Positions 20,856 through 30,797 of a stretch of 64,000 nucleotides of DNA are shown in pieces (within the stretch, counting starts at the first letter, position 1; each line of letters starts with the position of its first letter). The translations under genes were made by a program, and so were the position numbers. The stretch is from Galeopsis tetrahit. Its lineage: Eukaryota > Streptophyta > Magnoliopsida > Lamiales > Lamiaceae. The notes beneath the pieces are model-generated. The model did not search any database and was not told the origin of the DNA. It saw only the letters and a program-made list of their open reading frames with translations. The stretch lies in contig OY776119.1 of assembly GCA_963675135.1 (NCBI GenBank), positions 79,291,727 to 79,355,726 on the forward strand, written 5' to 3'.

Positions 20856-23411
20856 ATGGATGACACTAATGTGAACAAGCTGCCTAAGTTCAAGATTGCA
20901 GATTATGACTACTGGAAGCTTAGGATGGAGGCCATCTTTAGCTCAACCCATGATCTGATGGTGTCTGTGGTGACTGAAGGACCAATTGTCATCATGGTGG
21001 AAAACACTGCTGTTCTGGATCCATCTAAACCAGTTGGTGCACTGGTCCCCAAACCCAGGTCAGAACTGACTTCAGAAGAAATGAAACAAAACAATTTGGA
21101 TAGTCTTGCCAAGAACTATATTTTACATACCTTACCAAATGAGTATCTTGGTAAAGTATTAAAATGTAAGACTGCAAAACAGATGTGGGACAAACTGGCT
21201 ATTCTTTGTGAAGGTACTACACTGATCAAGGAAAGCAAGTTATCCACTGCTGTCCAAAAGTTTGAATCATTTAAAATGAAGCCAGGAGAATCAATTGATG
21301 AGTTAGATACTCGACTTACCAAAATTATGAATGATCTTGATGTATTGGGAAAAACTTATACTGAAAGAGAGATTAACCTGAGAATCTTGAAAGCATTGGA
21401 TGAAAGGTGGAAAATGGTCAAGATGATCATTAAAACCACACAAGACATTGATTCTTGGCCAGCAGAAACTATGTTCCAAACACTTAAGGCACATGAGTTT
21501 GAGTTAGATGAAGAAGATCCTATTTCTGTGATCCATAAGGATAAGGATGTCTCTAAGGACATTGCTTTCAAAGCCTCTACTTCAAAGGGGTCTAGATCAT
21601 CTAAGACTAAGGCTTCAAGCATAAAAGATGAACTAGATGGTTCTGATCTAAGTCTGAAAGATCAGATGAGCCTTATGATCAAAAGATTTGATAAACTGAA
21701 CAAGAGATATGGCAGGTACAAAAGATTCTATAAGGAATCTAAGGGTTCTAATAACAGGGACTCTTCTGTGAACAGAAGGGATCAAAACTCTTCTGAAAGA
21801 AGGGATGAGATCTCTAATGAAAACAGGAGAGACAGGAACTCATCTGAAAAGAGAGACAGAAAGTATTCTGATAAGAAAGACAGGAACTCAATTGACAAGC
21901 ATGACAGGAACAGAAAGCATTCTCCTCCTAAAAGAACTTCTAACAATCCTGTTTGCTATAATTGTGATAAGCCAGGTCATTATGCTTTTGAATGTCCTGA
22001 TCTGAGTTCTGAAGATCGAGAAGAAAGGAAAGCCAGAAGAGATCGAAAATATGCTAAGGGTAAGAAGGCAATGATGGCTTACAATGACTCTGATTCGGAA
22101 TCAGAAGAGTTACCATCGACTTCATCTGACTACCCCTCTAGCAATGAAGATGAAGCTTTCATAGCAGATGATGGACTGGCAATGATGGCCAAAATAAATG
22201 ATGAGGTATCATCTGTTAACTCATTTCAATCTTGTGACAATTCTGACACTGATGAAAGTGATGCTGCTGTTAGCAGTGTAGGAAGTAGTCTTCATCATTC
22301 CCATGGAGTGACTGAAGAAGACCTTCTACAAGCTAACAAAGCATTCATTGAAATTAGTGATGAGAATATATCTTTAAAGCAAGAAATCATTAGGCTAAAA
22401 GAAGCTCAGTCAAAAGTAGATCCGAATATAGCTATCATAAATGCAAGGCTATCAGAAGAGTTGTCTCAACTCCAAGAAAAGTATGCATCCATTGACAATC
22501 TATATCAGGGTATGCTTAAAACTCAAGCCAAAGAGACTAATGAATTCAATGTCTTAAAGATTAAATGTGAAAAACTTGAAGAGCGCAATAGATTCTTAGA
22601 ATCTGAAGTTGTGAGCCTAGATCGAAAGCTATCTGGGATGATTAACTCTACTAAGATTAATCAAACAATCTCAGACAGATATAGAGCTCCAAATGATAAA
22701 AGAGGAATAGGTACTGATCTGCCTAGTCCAACTACTTCAGAATTTAAGAACACTAATGGAGCTAGTACAAGTTCTTTGCAACTAGATAAAGGAAAAGAAC
22801 CTATGACTTATGATGATGAACCAAAACTCAAAGTACAGTCTAAATACATCCCTCCTACTACCAAGAATGGTAAAATGAAGAATGTATTAAGACCAGTACA
22901 GTCAAGACCATACCAGAAGAGTTATACTCCTCTGACCAGATCAGATCAGTCCTGGAATCAGAAGAGACAAACTCAGAACAGTAGGTCAAGACAAGCACAG
23001 GCAAGTTGGGAACAGCCTAGACCTCCTTTCATAAGGCAGTCTCAGCTGTATTCAACTAAACCTAGGAGATTTGTGCCCCATTATCATAACAAACCTGTTC
23101 TTTATCCTCCTCCTTTATCTTATGATTTCTATGGAGAGAAAAGACCAAAGCAAACTTATAAGCCTTATGGTCCACATGCTTTTAGACCATATTCAAACTA
23201 TTACAGACATACTGATCTCACTGAAAAAGGGATAGAACCAAGGAAAGGCTATCTCAGAAAAATAGATCCTAAGTCTGCTGATAATTCTGAACTGGTTAAT
23301 AAAGTACTGTTCTGTGATAAATTTGGAAGGAAACTGAAGAGGTCCCACTTATTCAAATCCTCAATGTTCATTTGGGTACCTCTTGCTACTAACCCCCAAG
23401 GACCCCAATAA
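20856..23411 (+). CDS. gag: Copia B Gag, 851 aa
   Basis: The ATG is 147 nt after the primer site. Length and architecture equal those of Copia A Gag: UBN2-like N-terminus, Arg/Asp/Ser-rich stretch, CCHC knuckle (CYNCDKPGHYAFEC) near residue 367, acidic Ser-rich region, coiled coil and basic C-terminus. Differences from A are scattered substitutions with no indel, which fits selection on the protein before insertion. The last eleven codons and the stop lie within the candidate intron 23376-23449. Confidence 0.95.
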   Translation: MDDTNVNKLPKFKIADYDYWKLRMEAIFSSTHDLMVSVVTEGPIVIMVENTAVLDPSKPVGALVPKPRSELTSEEMKQNNLDSLAKNYILHTLPNEYLGKVLKCKTAKQMWDKLAILCEGTTLIKESKLSTAVQKFESFKMKPGESIDELDTRLTKIMNDLDVLGKTYTEREINLRILKALDERWKMVKMIIKTTQDIDSWPAETMFQTLKAHEFELDEEDPISVIHKDKDVSKDIAFKASTSKGSRSSKTKASSIKDELDGSDLSLKDQMSLMIKRFDKLNKRYGRYKRFYKESKGSNNRDSSVNRRDQNSSERRDEISNENRRDRNSSEKRDRKYSDKKDRNSIDKHDRNRKHSPPKRTSNNPVCYNCDKPGHYAFECPDLSSEDREERKARRDRKYAKGKKAMMAYNDSDSESEELPSTSSDYPSSNEDEAFIADDGLAMMAKINDEVSSVNSFQSCDNSDTDESDAAVSSVGSSLHHSHGVTEEDLLQANKAFIEISDENISLKQEIIRLKEAQSKVDPNIAIINARLSEELSQLQEKYASIDNLYQGMLKTQAKETNEFNVLKIKCEKLEERNRFLESEVVSLDRKLSGMINSTKINQTISDRYRAPNDKRGIGTDLPSPTTSEFKNTNGASTSSLQLDKGKEPMTYDDEPKLKVQSKYIPPTTKNGKMKNVLRPVQSRPYQKSYTPLTRSDQSWNQKRQTQNSRSRQAQASWEQPRPPFIRQSQLYSTKPRRFVPHYHNKPVLYPPPLSYDFYGEKRPKQTYKPYGPHAFRPYSNYYRHTDLTEKGIEPRKGYLRKIDPKSADNSELVNKVLFCDKFGRKLKRSHLFKSSMFIWVPLATNPQGPQ

Positions 23412-23449
23412 ATAAGGGTACCTAAGTTATAAAGATCACTACTTTGCAG
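23376..23449 (+). other. Candidate 74-nt intron joining gag to pol (Copia B)
   Basis: TGG|GTACCT ... TACTAAC ... TTTGCAG|GAT, 74 nt. The donor lies exactly after gag codon 840 (position 23376 begins a codon) and the acceptor opens the pol frame, so both are phase 0. The pol frame has a TAA at 23423-23425 inside the interval, and the gag TAA is at 23409-23411. The same arrangement is in Copia A. No RNA evidence is available here. Confidence 0.6.
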
Positions 23450-26400
23450 GATCGACTGGACTTATACAAGAAAGGTGGTTCAGTTGGTGAGACCTGGTAC
23501 ATAGACAGTGGGTGCTCACACCACATGACTGGTACCAAGGCCTTACTTACTGACTATCAAGAGAATGAAGGACCAAAAGTCATCTTTGGTGATAGCTCAA
23601 TAGCAATCACAAAAGGATTTGGATTCATCAAGAATGGAGATGTTGAAATCCAAGATGTATCCTATGTTGAAGGTCTGAAGTATAATTTGTTATCTGTATC
23701 TCAATTTTGTGACAGGGGATACAAGGTTCAGTTCAAGACCAGAAAATGTGAAATAATTGACAAAAGGACTCACAATGTTCTACTTGTTGGCACAAGACAA
23801 GGAAGTATATACATTGTGAACTGGAATAGTTGTCCTAAGAATGCCTGTCTTATTACTAAGAGTCCTAAAGAAAACAGTTGGCTCTGGCATAAACGCCTCT
23901 GCCATCTAAACTTTAAGATAATCAACAAGATTGCTAGAGAACATCTTGTTGAGGGCATTCCTAATGAAATCTATTCCAAGTCACAAGTATGTGATTCCTG
24001 TCAAAAAGGTAAACAGGTAAAGGTTTCATTTAAGTCCATTCATACTCTTTCAACAAGCAGAGTTTTAGAACTCTTGCATATGGATCTTCATGGTCCTATC
24101 AATCCTCCTACATTAAATGGAAGAAGGTATACTCTAGTTGTTGTAGATGATTATTCTAAGTTTACTTGGGTAGTCTTTCTACACAAAAAGAGTGATACAC
24201 AAACACTACTTCCAGATCTATTAAAGAAATTGCAGGTTGAAAAAGGTCATCCCATTGTCAAGATTAGGAGTGACAAGGGGACTGAATTTATTAATTGTTA
24301 CATTTCTGACTACTGTTCTAAGTCTGGCATACAGCATTTGACAAGTGCAGCCAGAACCCCTCAACAAAATGGTGTTGCAGAAAGGAGAAACAGAACACTA
24401 AAAGAAGCTTGCAGAGCCATGATTGCAGAATTCAACACACCTTAGAAATTTTGGGCAGAAGCTATTAACACAGCTTGCCACTCCCAAAATCGAAGTGCTC
24501 TTAATAAGGTGCATGGTAAAACACCTTATGAGGTATGGAAAGGTAGAAAACCAAGAGTTTCTTATTTTCATATTTTTGGTTGTAAGTGTTTCATACATAA
24601 CAATGGCAAAAGTAAATTAAATGCTTTTGATGCAAAAGCTGATGAAGGGATATTCTTAGGATACTCTTCTGTAAGTAAAGCATTTAGAGTGTTTAATTAC
24701 TCTACCCTATGTGTGGAAGAAACACCCCATGTTGTCTTTGATGAGAATGTACAGGACTCTGCTGATCATCAGCTCAGTAAGAAAGTTGACAAACTACAGC
24801 TTCAAATCAACAATGAAGATGATGATACAGGAATATATGAATCTGTACAAGCTTATAATCCTTTCCTGAATGTTCTAGATCAAGATTCTGACAAAGAAAA
24901 GGTAAAAGACAAAGGTGAGTCATCTAAAACTTCTGAAATAAAAGAATTGAATGACTGCTCTCCTATGAACAAAACTGCTGATATAAAAGATACTGATCTG
25001 CATGATGATTTGCATGATGTAAATGATTATACTGTTAAGAATAGAAGGACATGGAAGTCTGCACATTCTACTGATCTGATTCTAGGTGATTCTAGTATAG
25101 GTGTTAAAACTAGAAAACAATTGTTTGATTCAAAGGAAGAACCTAGTAAGTCTTTATTTTGCTGGTGTTGTTTTCTATCATCTATTGAGCCTAAAACTGT
25201 GATTGAAGCTTTAAGTGATAGTAACTGGATTATAGCCATGCAGGAAGAACTTAATCAGTTCACTAGAAATGAAGTTTGGGAACTTGTTGATAGACCTAGT
25301 AATCATAATGTTGTAGGCACTAAGTGGATTTTCAAGAACAAAAGGGATGAAAATGATCTTGTAATTAGAAACAAAGCTAGATTAGTTGCTCAGGGCTACT
25401 CTCAAGCTGAGGGTATTGATTATGATGAAACTTTTGCCCCTGTAGCTAGACTAGAAGCTATAAGATTGTTCCTTGCTTATGCTGCACATATGAAATTTAC
25501 TGTGTATCAAATGGATGTGAAAAGTGCATTTTTGAATGGTATACTTGCTGAAGAAGTTTATGTAGAACAACCACCTGGTTTTGAAGTGAATAGTCACCAA
25601 GTATACAGGTTAAAGAAAGCACTCTATGGATTGAAACAAGCTCCAAGAGCATGGTATGATACTCTTTCTCTATTCTTACTTGAAAATGGTTTTACAAAAG
25701 GCAAAGTGGATAGAACTTTGTTTAGAAGACAAGAAGGTAATGATATATTACTTGTTCAAATTTATGTGGATGATATTATCTTTGGATCACCCAACAAAAA
25801 CCTGAGTGAAAGCTTTTCTACACTCATGCAAAGTAAATTTGAAATGTCTATGATGGGAGAAATGACATATTTTCTTGGTCTTCAAGTAAAACAAACTTCA
25901 GAAGGTATCTTTATAAATCAAGCAAAGTACACTAAGAATTTGCTAGATAAATTTGGTATTAAAACCTGTAAGACAGTTGGTGTGCCCATGCAACCTACAT
26001 ACAGAATTGATCCTGATGAAGGAGGTAAGTCTTCTGACCAACCTCACTATCGTGCTTTAATTGGCTCTTTACTCTATCTAACTGCCAGCAGACCTGATAT
26101 TGCTTTTTCTGTTGGAGTATGTGCAAGATTTCAAGCAAACCCCAAGGAAAGTCATCTGGAAGCTGCTAAAAGGATATTGAAATATCTAAAGGGGACCATT
26201 AATCGAGGATTATGGTATCCTGCAGATGATGATATATCTTTAAGTGGTTATTCAGACTCGGACTTTGGAGGTTGCAAAATAGATAGAAAATCTACTTCAG
26301 GCTCATGTCAATTCTTAGGAACTAAACTCATTTCATGGTTTTCAAAGAAACAAACAAGTGTGGCAACTTCTACTACTGAAGCAGAATATATGGCTGCAGG

Positions 26401-26719
26401 TAGTTGTTGTAGTCAGCTTCTTTGGCTAATACAACAACTCAGAGACTACAATGTTGTAGAATCTAATGTACCTATATATTGTGACAGTAATAGTGCCATT
26501 GCCATCACTCAAAATCCTGTTTTACATACTAGATGCAAACATGTTGACATTAGGCATCATTTTATTAGGGATCATGTTGAAAAGAAGAATATTAGAATGG
26601 AAAAGATTCATACTGATATTCAAAGAGCTGACGTTTTTACAAAACCATTGGCTGAAGTGAGATTCAGAGAATTGTGCATTAGTCTAGGATTGATGGATAT
26701 GGATTATGTTTGTATATAG
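23450..26719 (+). pseudogene. pol: Copia B pol: protease, integrase, RT, RNase H, with one nonsense codon
   Basis: The 1090-codon frame has protease (WYIDSGCSHHMTG), integrase zinc finger, DD35E core (HMDLHGP, RSDKGTEF, GVAERRN), RT with VYQMDVKSAFLNG and YVDDIIFG, and RNase H with SDSDFGG, STTEAEYMA and YCDSNSAI. The order PR-IN-RT-RH is that of Copia elements. A TAG at 24443-24445 replaces the Gln codon present in Copia A, at the end of the integrase core; the frame continues unchanged after it. No ATG lies before the protease, which supports expression as an extension of Gag through the candidate intron. Confidence 0.93.
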
Positions 26720-27541
26720 AACTGTGCTAACATTTCAGGTACTGATCTTATACCAAGAGAAGATAAAGCAGAAAATAAGAGCAGTACATCAAAATTCAAC
26801 AGTCAGAAGAGACAATCCTATGTCAGATCACTAAAACAGGTAACAAGGTTACTGAAGTGACCTTAATCCCAATGAGGAAGCTGGTAAAGCTGAGGGACAC
26901 TGAGAACATACATTAAGGGGGAATCTGTGATTTCTTAAAGATCCTTTTGTTGACTCAGATCACTAAGTCACTTTAGCATAAATCCTGATGTGATCATTAA
27001 ATTAAACATATTGTTACTAATCTGTACTGTTTTACACTTATATCTCATGAACTAACACTTCTACCAAGGTGAAACAGGCACAGAAGAGGAATTCTCCATT
27101 GAAGGGGGAACTGATCTGATTACAAAATTAAAGAAGTCTACTAATCTGATCTGATTACAGACTATAGCAGTCTACAGATATATTCTGATTAATAAATTGA
27201 CTTGTCTACAGAACTGTGCTGATTACAAAGTTTCTTTGTCTACAGTACTGATCTGATTACAAATCAGTTATTCTACTGAACTAATCTGATTACTGACTAA
27301 TCTGTCTACAGAAAGACTTGTTTACTACTAATCTGTCTACAAGAAATCTACTGATCTGACACAGTACTGATCTGAGGATTACTGTGCTGATATCAAAAAG
27401 ATGAAATCAGGGAATTTGGGTACTGATCTGAGGATTACTGTGCTGACCCATCTACTGATCTGAGGATTACTGTGCTGACCCATCTACTGATCTGAAATCT
27501 ACTGTGCTGATTCATCTACTGATCTGATTTCTAAAAAGGAA
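26720..27541 (+). other. Copia B spacer between pol and ORF3, motif-rich
   Basis: No coding frame. From about 27105 to 27535 it carries about ten TACTGATCTG words and variants and three or four GGATTACTGTGCTGA-like blocks, at short spacing. It ends at a deletion junction (AAAAAGG/GAAC) fused into ORF3 codon 16; the matching 515 bp in Copia A are 9416-9930. Confidence 0.6.
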
Positions 27542-27561
27542 CTTTTGATTCGAATTTGTGG

Positions 27562-30500
27562 ATGCGCAAGAAGGGAATTTTCGTGGAGAACGCTGTCTAT
27601 TTCAATGGCAGACACAGTGCTGAAAATCAAGCAATTTTAACTATGTGTGAAGAATGCGGACTACGAAAGTTTCTGGAGTCATTTCCCGTAAATGTCTACG
27701 AACCAGAAGCGGTGGAATTCTATTTACAACTCCAAGGAGACAAAAATGGTGTTCACTCCATGCTTGCTGGACACAAAGTCACCATTACAAGGGACATTCT
27801 CGAAGTAATGTTGGACTTACCACAAGGTCCAGTAGATATTATGACCTACAAAGCTGGAGAAGAAAAGGAGTGCGTGGGAAAATGGTCAGGTGTTGAGACA
27901 GAGACCTTGACGAATTTGAAGAAGGATGTACTTCCTACTGGGTTGCAGTTCTTGATGGATATTGCAGGAAAATGCTTGTTAGGGCAACATCATAGCCAGG
28001 ATGCCTTATCGAGTTTTAAAATTAGAATTATGGCTGCGATCATTGACAGAGTGGAAGGTGATTGGCAAGGATTCTTTCTGGAAAGACTGATGATTGAAAA
28101 GGAAAAGGTGTTATTTGATGAGGACACTTTGGAATTCTCACTGAAATCAAAGTTAGGGTTTGGAAACAAGCTGAGTTTCTTGCTGCCTCAGCTGGTGAAA
28201 AAGCCTTATTGGAGTAATCCCAAGAAATTCCATCATGGGAAGTTCTTGATGAAGAAGGAGTCTGTTCAATTTGAACAAGAGAACCCCTTGGAACACTCTC
28301 AAGAAATTGAAGCAGAGGAGTCTGGAGCTTCAATGTATCAATCGGAGGATGATCAAACTGAGGTTCGATCAAAATCTAAGCATGATCCGAGCAGTACTAC
28401 ACTACGGAGAGGAAGGTCTGCTACTGCTGCCTCGGAACCAACAGTTCGTTTTGTGGAAACTGTGGTGCAATCAAGCTCAGATGAGCAAGAGGTTAGTGTT
28501 CCTAGTCCTGTTGCTACTCATAAGAGGACTAAGTCAAGGAGTGTTAGGAGGAAGTTGGTTGTTGTCTCCCCTACCCCTTCTGATTCTGAACCAAGCCAAC
28601 CTGAACCCCAAAATCCTCAACCTTCATGTTCTGGAGGATCAGATCACTACTTTTCTGAGACTCGGAACACTCCCCATTCATCACCTCAGCTCACTAACTT
28701 TGAGCCTATTTCAATTCCTACCTCTCAACAACAAACCTCACATCAACCTTCACCACATCAATCCCCATTACAGGTTCATGCTCACTCTACTGAACATGAA
28801 TTTGAGCCTTCTTCTGAACCCATTGATATTTCATCTTCTCCTGAACCTGAATTTATTGCTCCTAAGCCTGCTGATTTGATGGAGTACACTATCTGTGACA
28901 AAGAAGATAGAATCAGAATTGATTTGAGGATAGCTTTGTTGAAACAATTTCCTGGACTGGATGAGAGCTCTATTGAGTTTGAGAAGCTCCTTAGGATAGG
29001 CACTTGGGTGTATCTTAAGAGGAGTTCTTTGAAGGAGAGTTTAGCAATAATGGAAGGAATGGGAGGTGCTTCAATCTTTGATGATTGGGAAGCAGAGCAA
29101 ATGCAAGCAGCTGGTGTTAACTCTTTTCTTGAGTTAGTCACTCCAGAATCTGTTGTACTTCTTGTTGAGAGATTAACAGGGATCAAGTACACTGTTGAAA
29201 AGATTGCAACTCCTGTCTCTGATGAAGATTTGTTTAGTGAAGAGAAGGGTGTTGATGAAACTGAAGCTGCTGAAGATGATTTTATGGAAATTGATGAAGA
29301 TATTGTCAATGCAACAGAAGTGTTTGAGAACACTGTTGTACTTGAAGAAACTGTTGTGATTGAGGAAACTGATACTGTTGAAAATCAGGATGTAAATGCT
29401 GAAGAATTGGAAAGCATTCCTATTCAATCTACTGATCCTATTGAGGATGTGCAGGAAGAGATTAGAACAGATCATGTTGAGAAGGATTCTGATATTTCTG
29501 AGTTTGAAATGCTGAAAAAGCAGAATGCTGAACTTCAAGCAAAGTTGGAAGCTGCTGTTCAAATGTTTCAGGAAGCTACTGAAAGGATGAACAAGATGCA
29601 GTCTGAACACTCTTATGAGAAGGTAATGGAGTATACAATGTCCAAGATTTTTGACCTTCATAGAGTACAAGAGAAGAATTTGTCTCAAGTGTTGCATAAA
29701 AAGCTGGAACAACACATATCTTCCTTGAAAGAGTGGCATGATGAAGCCAAAAAGGGGGAAGACAGGACAAGACAAGTGATGGAACAAACACAGTTACAAC
29801 AAGCTCAGCTGGTTGTAAGTCAGGATGAATTAAGAGCTGAAATTCATATGTTAAATGAAAAACTGAAGCAAAGAAAGCAACAGAAGCAACAAGGTCAAGA
29901 GATTGTTGAGAAAAGACCTGAGATTGCTGGAAGTTCAAGTCAGAGGAAAAGGAAGTTAGTCCTATCTGATGAAGAACAACAAGAGGAAGAAGCTGAAAGA
30001 ATGACTAGATCAAAGAGCAAAATGAAAGCTGGTATGACAAGTGAAGAAGAAAACTTGAAAAAGAAGAAAGAAAAGGATGTCAAGTTCTTGAAGACAAGAT
30101 TTGATAATCGAGTCACAGCTTTGAAGAAAAAGATGAATACTCAAAAGAAAGCTGAAGGAAAACAGTTTGACAAAGATTTTCAAGATGAAAACTTTGTGGA
30201 TTTCATTGTTTTAACAGAACATATGGAATACTGGAAGAATTTGAAGAAGAAGTGGCAGATTGCTAACTTCATTGTAAAGAAGTTTGGTGATCATTCTAGC
30301 AAAGAAGCAGAATTTGTTGATTTTGAAGAATTTATGCTGAACATTGATCAAGAATTCTGGGAAGACATAGCACAGGTTGCTAATCGTGCTGGAACAAAGA
30401 TTTTGTGCCCTGAAGAACCTAATTGGGAACCTCCAAGACTGGAAAGTGGAGAACCTGATTACAAGGAGATTAACAACATTATTGCTGAGATTATCAAGGA

Positions 30501-30570
30501 AGAAGGAATCACTGATCATCAACACATGATGGATATCAAGGCAAGAATGTATGTGGCATTCAGAGTTTGA
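27562..30570 (+). CDS. Copia B ORF3, about 1002 aa, N-terminally truncated
   Basis: This is the counterpart of the 1021-aa ORF3 of Copia A with the same regions: transposon-protein-like N-terminal domain, Ser/Pro-rich linker, conserved central block, acidic stretch, coiled coil, Lys-rich segment and conserved C-terminus. A deletion upstream removed the A-type start codon and about 15 residues; the open frame extends a little upstream, but the first ATG (27562) corresponds to residue 23 of the A protein. Indels relative to A are in frame (for example an added EETVV-type repeat in the acidic part). There is no stop or frameshift. Whether it is still translated is uncertain, since the native start and leader are gone. 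Confidence 0.82.
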   Translation: MRKKGIFVENAVYFNGRHSAENQAILTMCEECGLRKFLESFPVNVYEPEAVEFYLQLQGDKNGVHSMLAGHKVTITRDILEVMLDLPQGPVDIMTYKAGEEKECVGKWSGVETETLTNLKKDVLPTGLQFLMDIAGKCLLGQHHSQDALSSFKIRIMAAIIDRVEGDWQGFFLERLMIEKEKVLFDEDTLEFSLKSKLGFGNKLSFLLPQLVKKPYWSNPKKFHHGKFLMKKESVQFEQENPLEHSQEIEAEESGASMYQSEDDQTEVRSKSKHDPSSTTLRRGRSATAASEPTVRFVETVVQSSSDEQEVSVPSPVATHKRTKSRSVRRKLVVVSPTPSDSEPSQPEPQNPQPSCSGGSDHYFSETRNTPHSSPQLTNFEPISIPTSQQQTSHQPSPHQSPLQVHAHSTEHEFEPSSEPIDISSSPEPEFIAPKPADLMEYTICDKEDRIRIDLRIALLKQFPGLDESSIEFEKLLRIGTWVYLKRSSLKESLAIMEGMGGASIFDDWEAEQMQAAGVNSFLELVTPESVVLLVERLTGIKYTVEKIATPVSDEDLFSEEKGVDETEAAEDDFMEIDEDIVNATEVFENTVVLEETVVIEETDTVENQDVNAEELESIPIQSTDPIEDVQEEIRTDHVEKDSDISEFEMLKKQNAELQAKLEAAVQMFQEATERMNKMQSEHSYEKVMEYTMSKIFDLHRVQEKNLSQVLHKKLEQHISSLKEWHDEAKKGEDRTRQVMEQTQLQQAQLVVSQDELRAEIHMLNEKLKQRKQQKQQGQEIVEKRPEIAGSSSQRKRKLVLSDEEQQEEEAERMTRSKSKMKAGMTSEEENLKKKKEKDVKFLKTRFDNRVTALKKKMNTQKKAEGKQFDKDFQDENFVDFIVLTEHMEYWKNLKKKWQIANFIVKKFGDHSSKEAEFVDFEEFMLNIDQEFWEDIAQVANRAGTKILCPEEPNWEPPRLESGEPDYKEINNIIAEIIKEEGITDHQHMMDIKARMYVAFRV

Positions 30571-30783
30571 AGATGCAGAATGAAGATGAAGGACAAGCTC
30601 AGAAGATAACATTTCTATCCTTAATCTTTATTTCTATATTTTTGTGTTTTTCATATTCTCTGATTATTTGTAATATTTGATCTTATTTGAATATGAATCT
30701 GGAATTTTGAATTGATGAACTGTTATGATTGACTACATACTTAACTACTGATTTATTAACATTTAAGTAGTTTTGGCTTCATC

Positions 30784-30797
30784 AAAAAGGGGGAAAT
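30784..30797 (+). promoter_or_regulatory. Polypurine tract of Copia B
   Basis: AAAAAGGGGGAAAT directly before the TG of the 3' LTR, the same as in Copia A. Confidence 0.93.
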
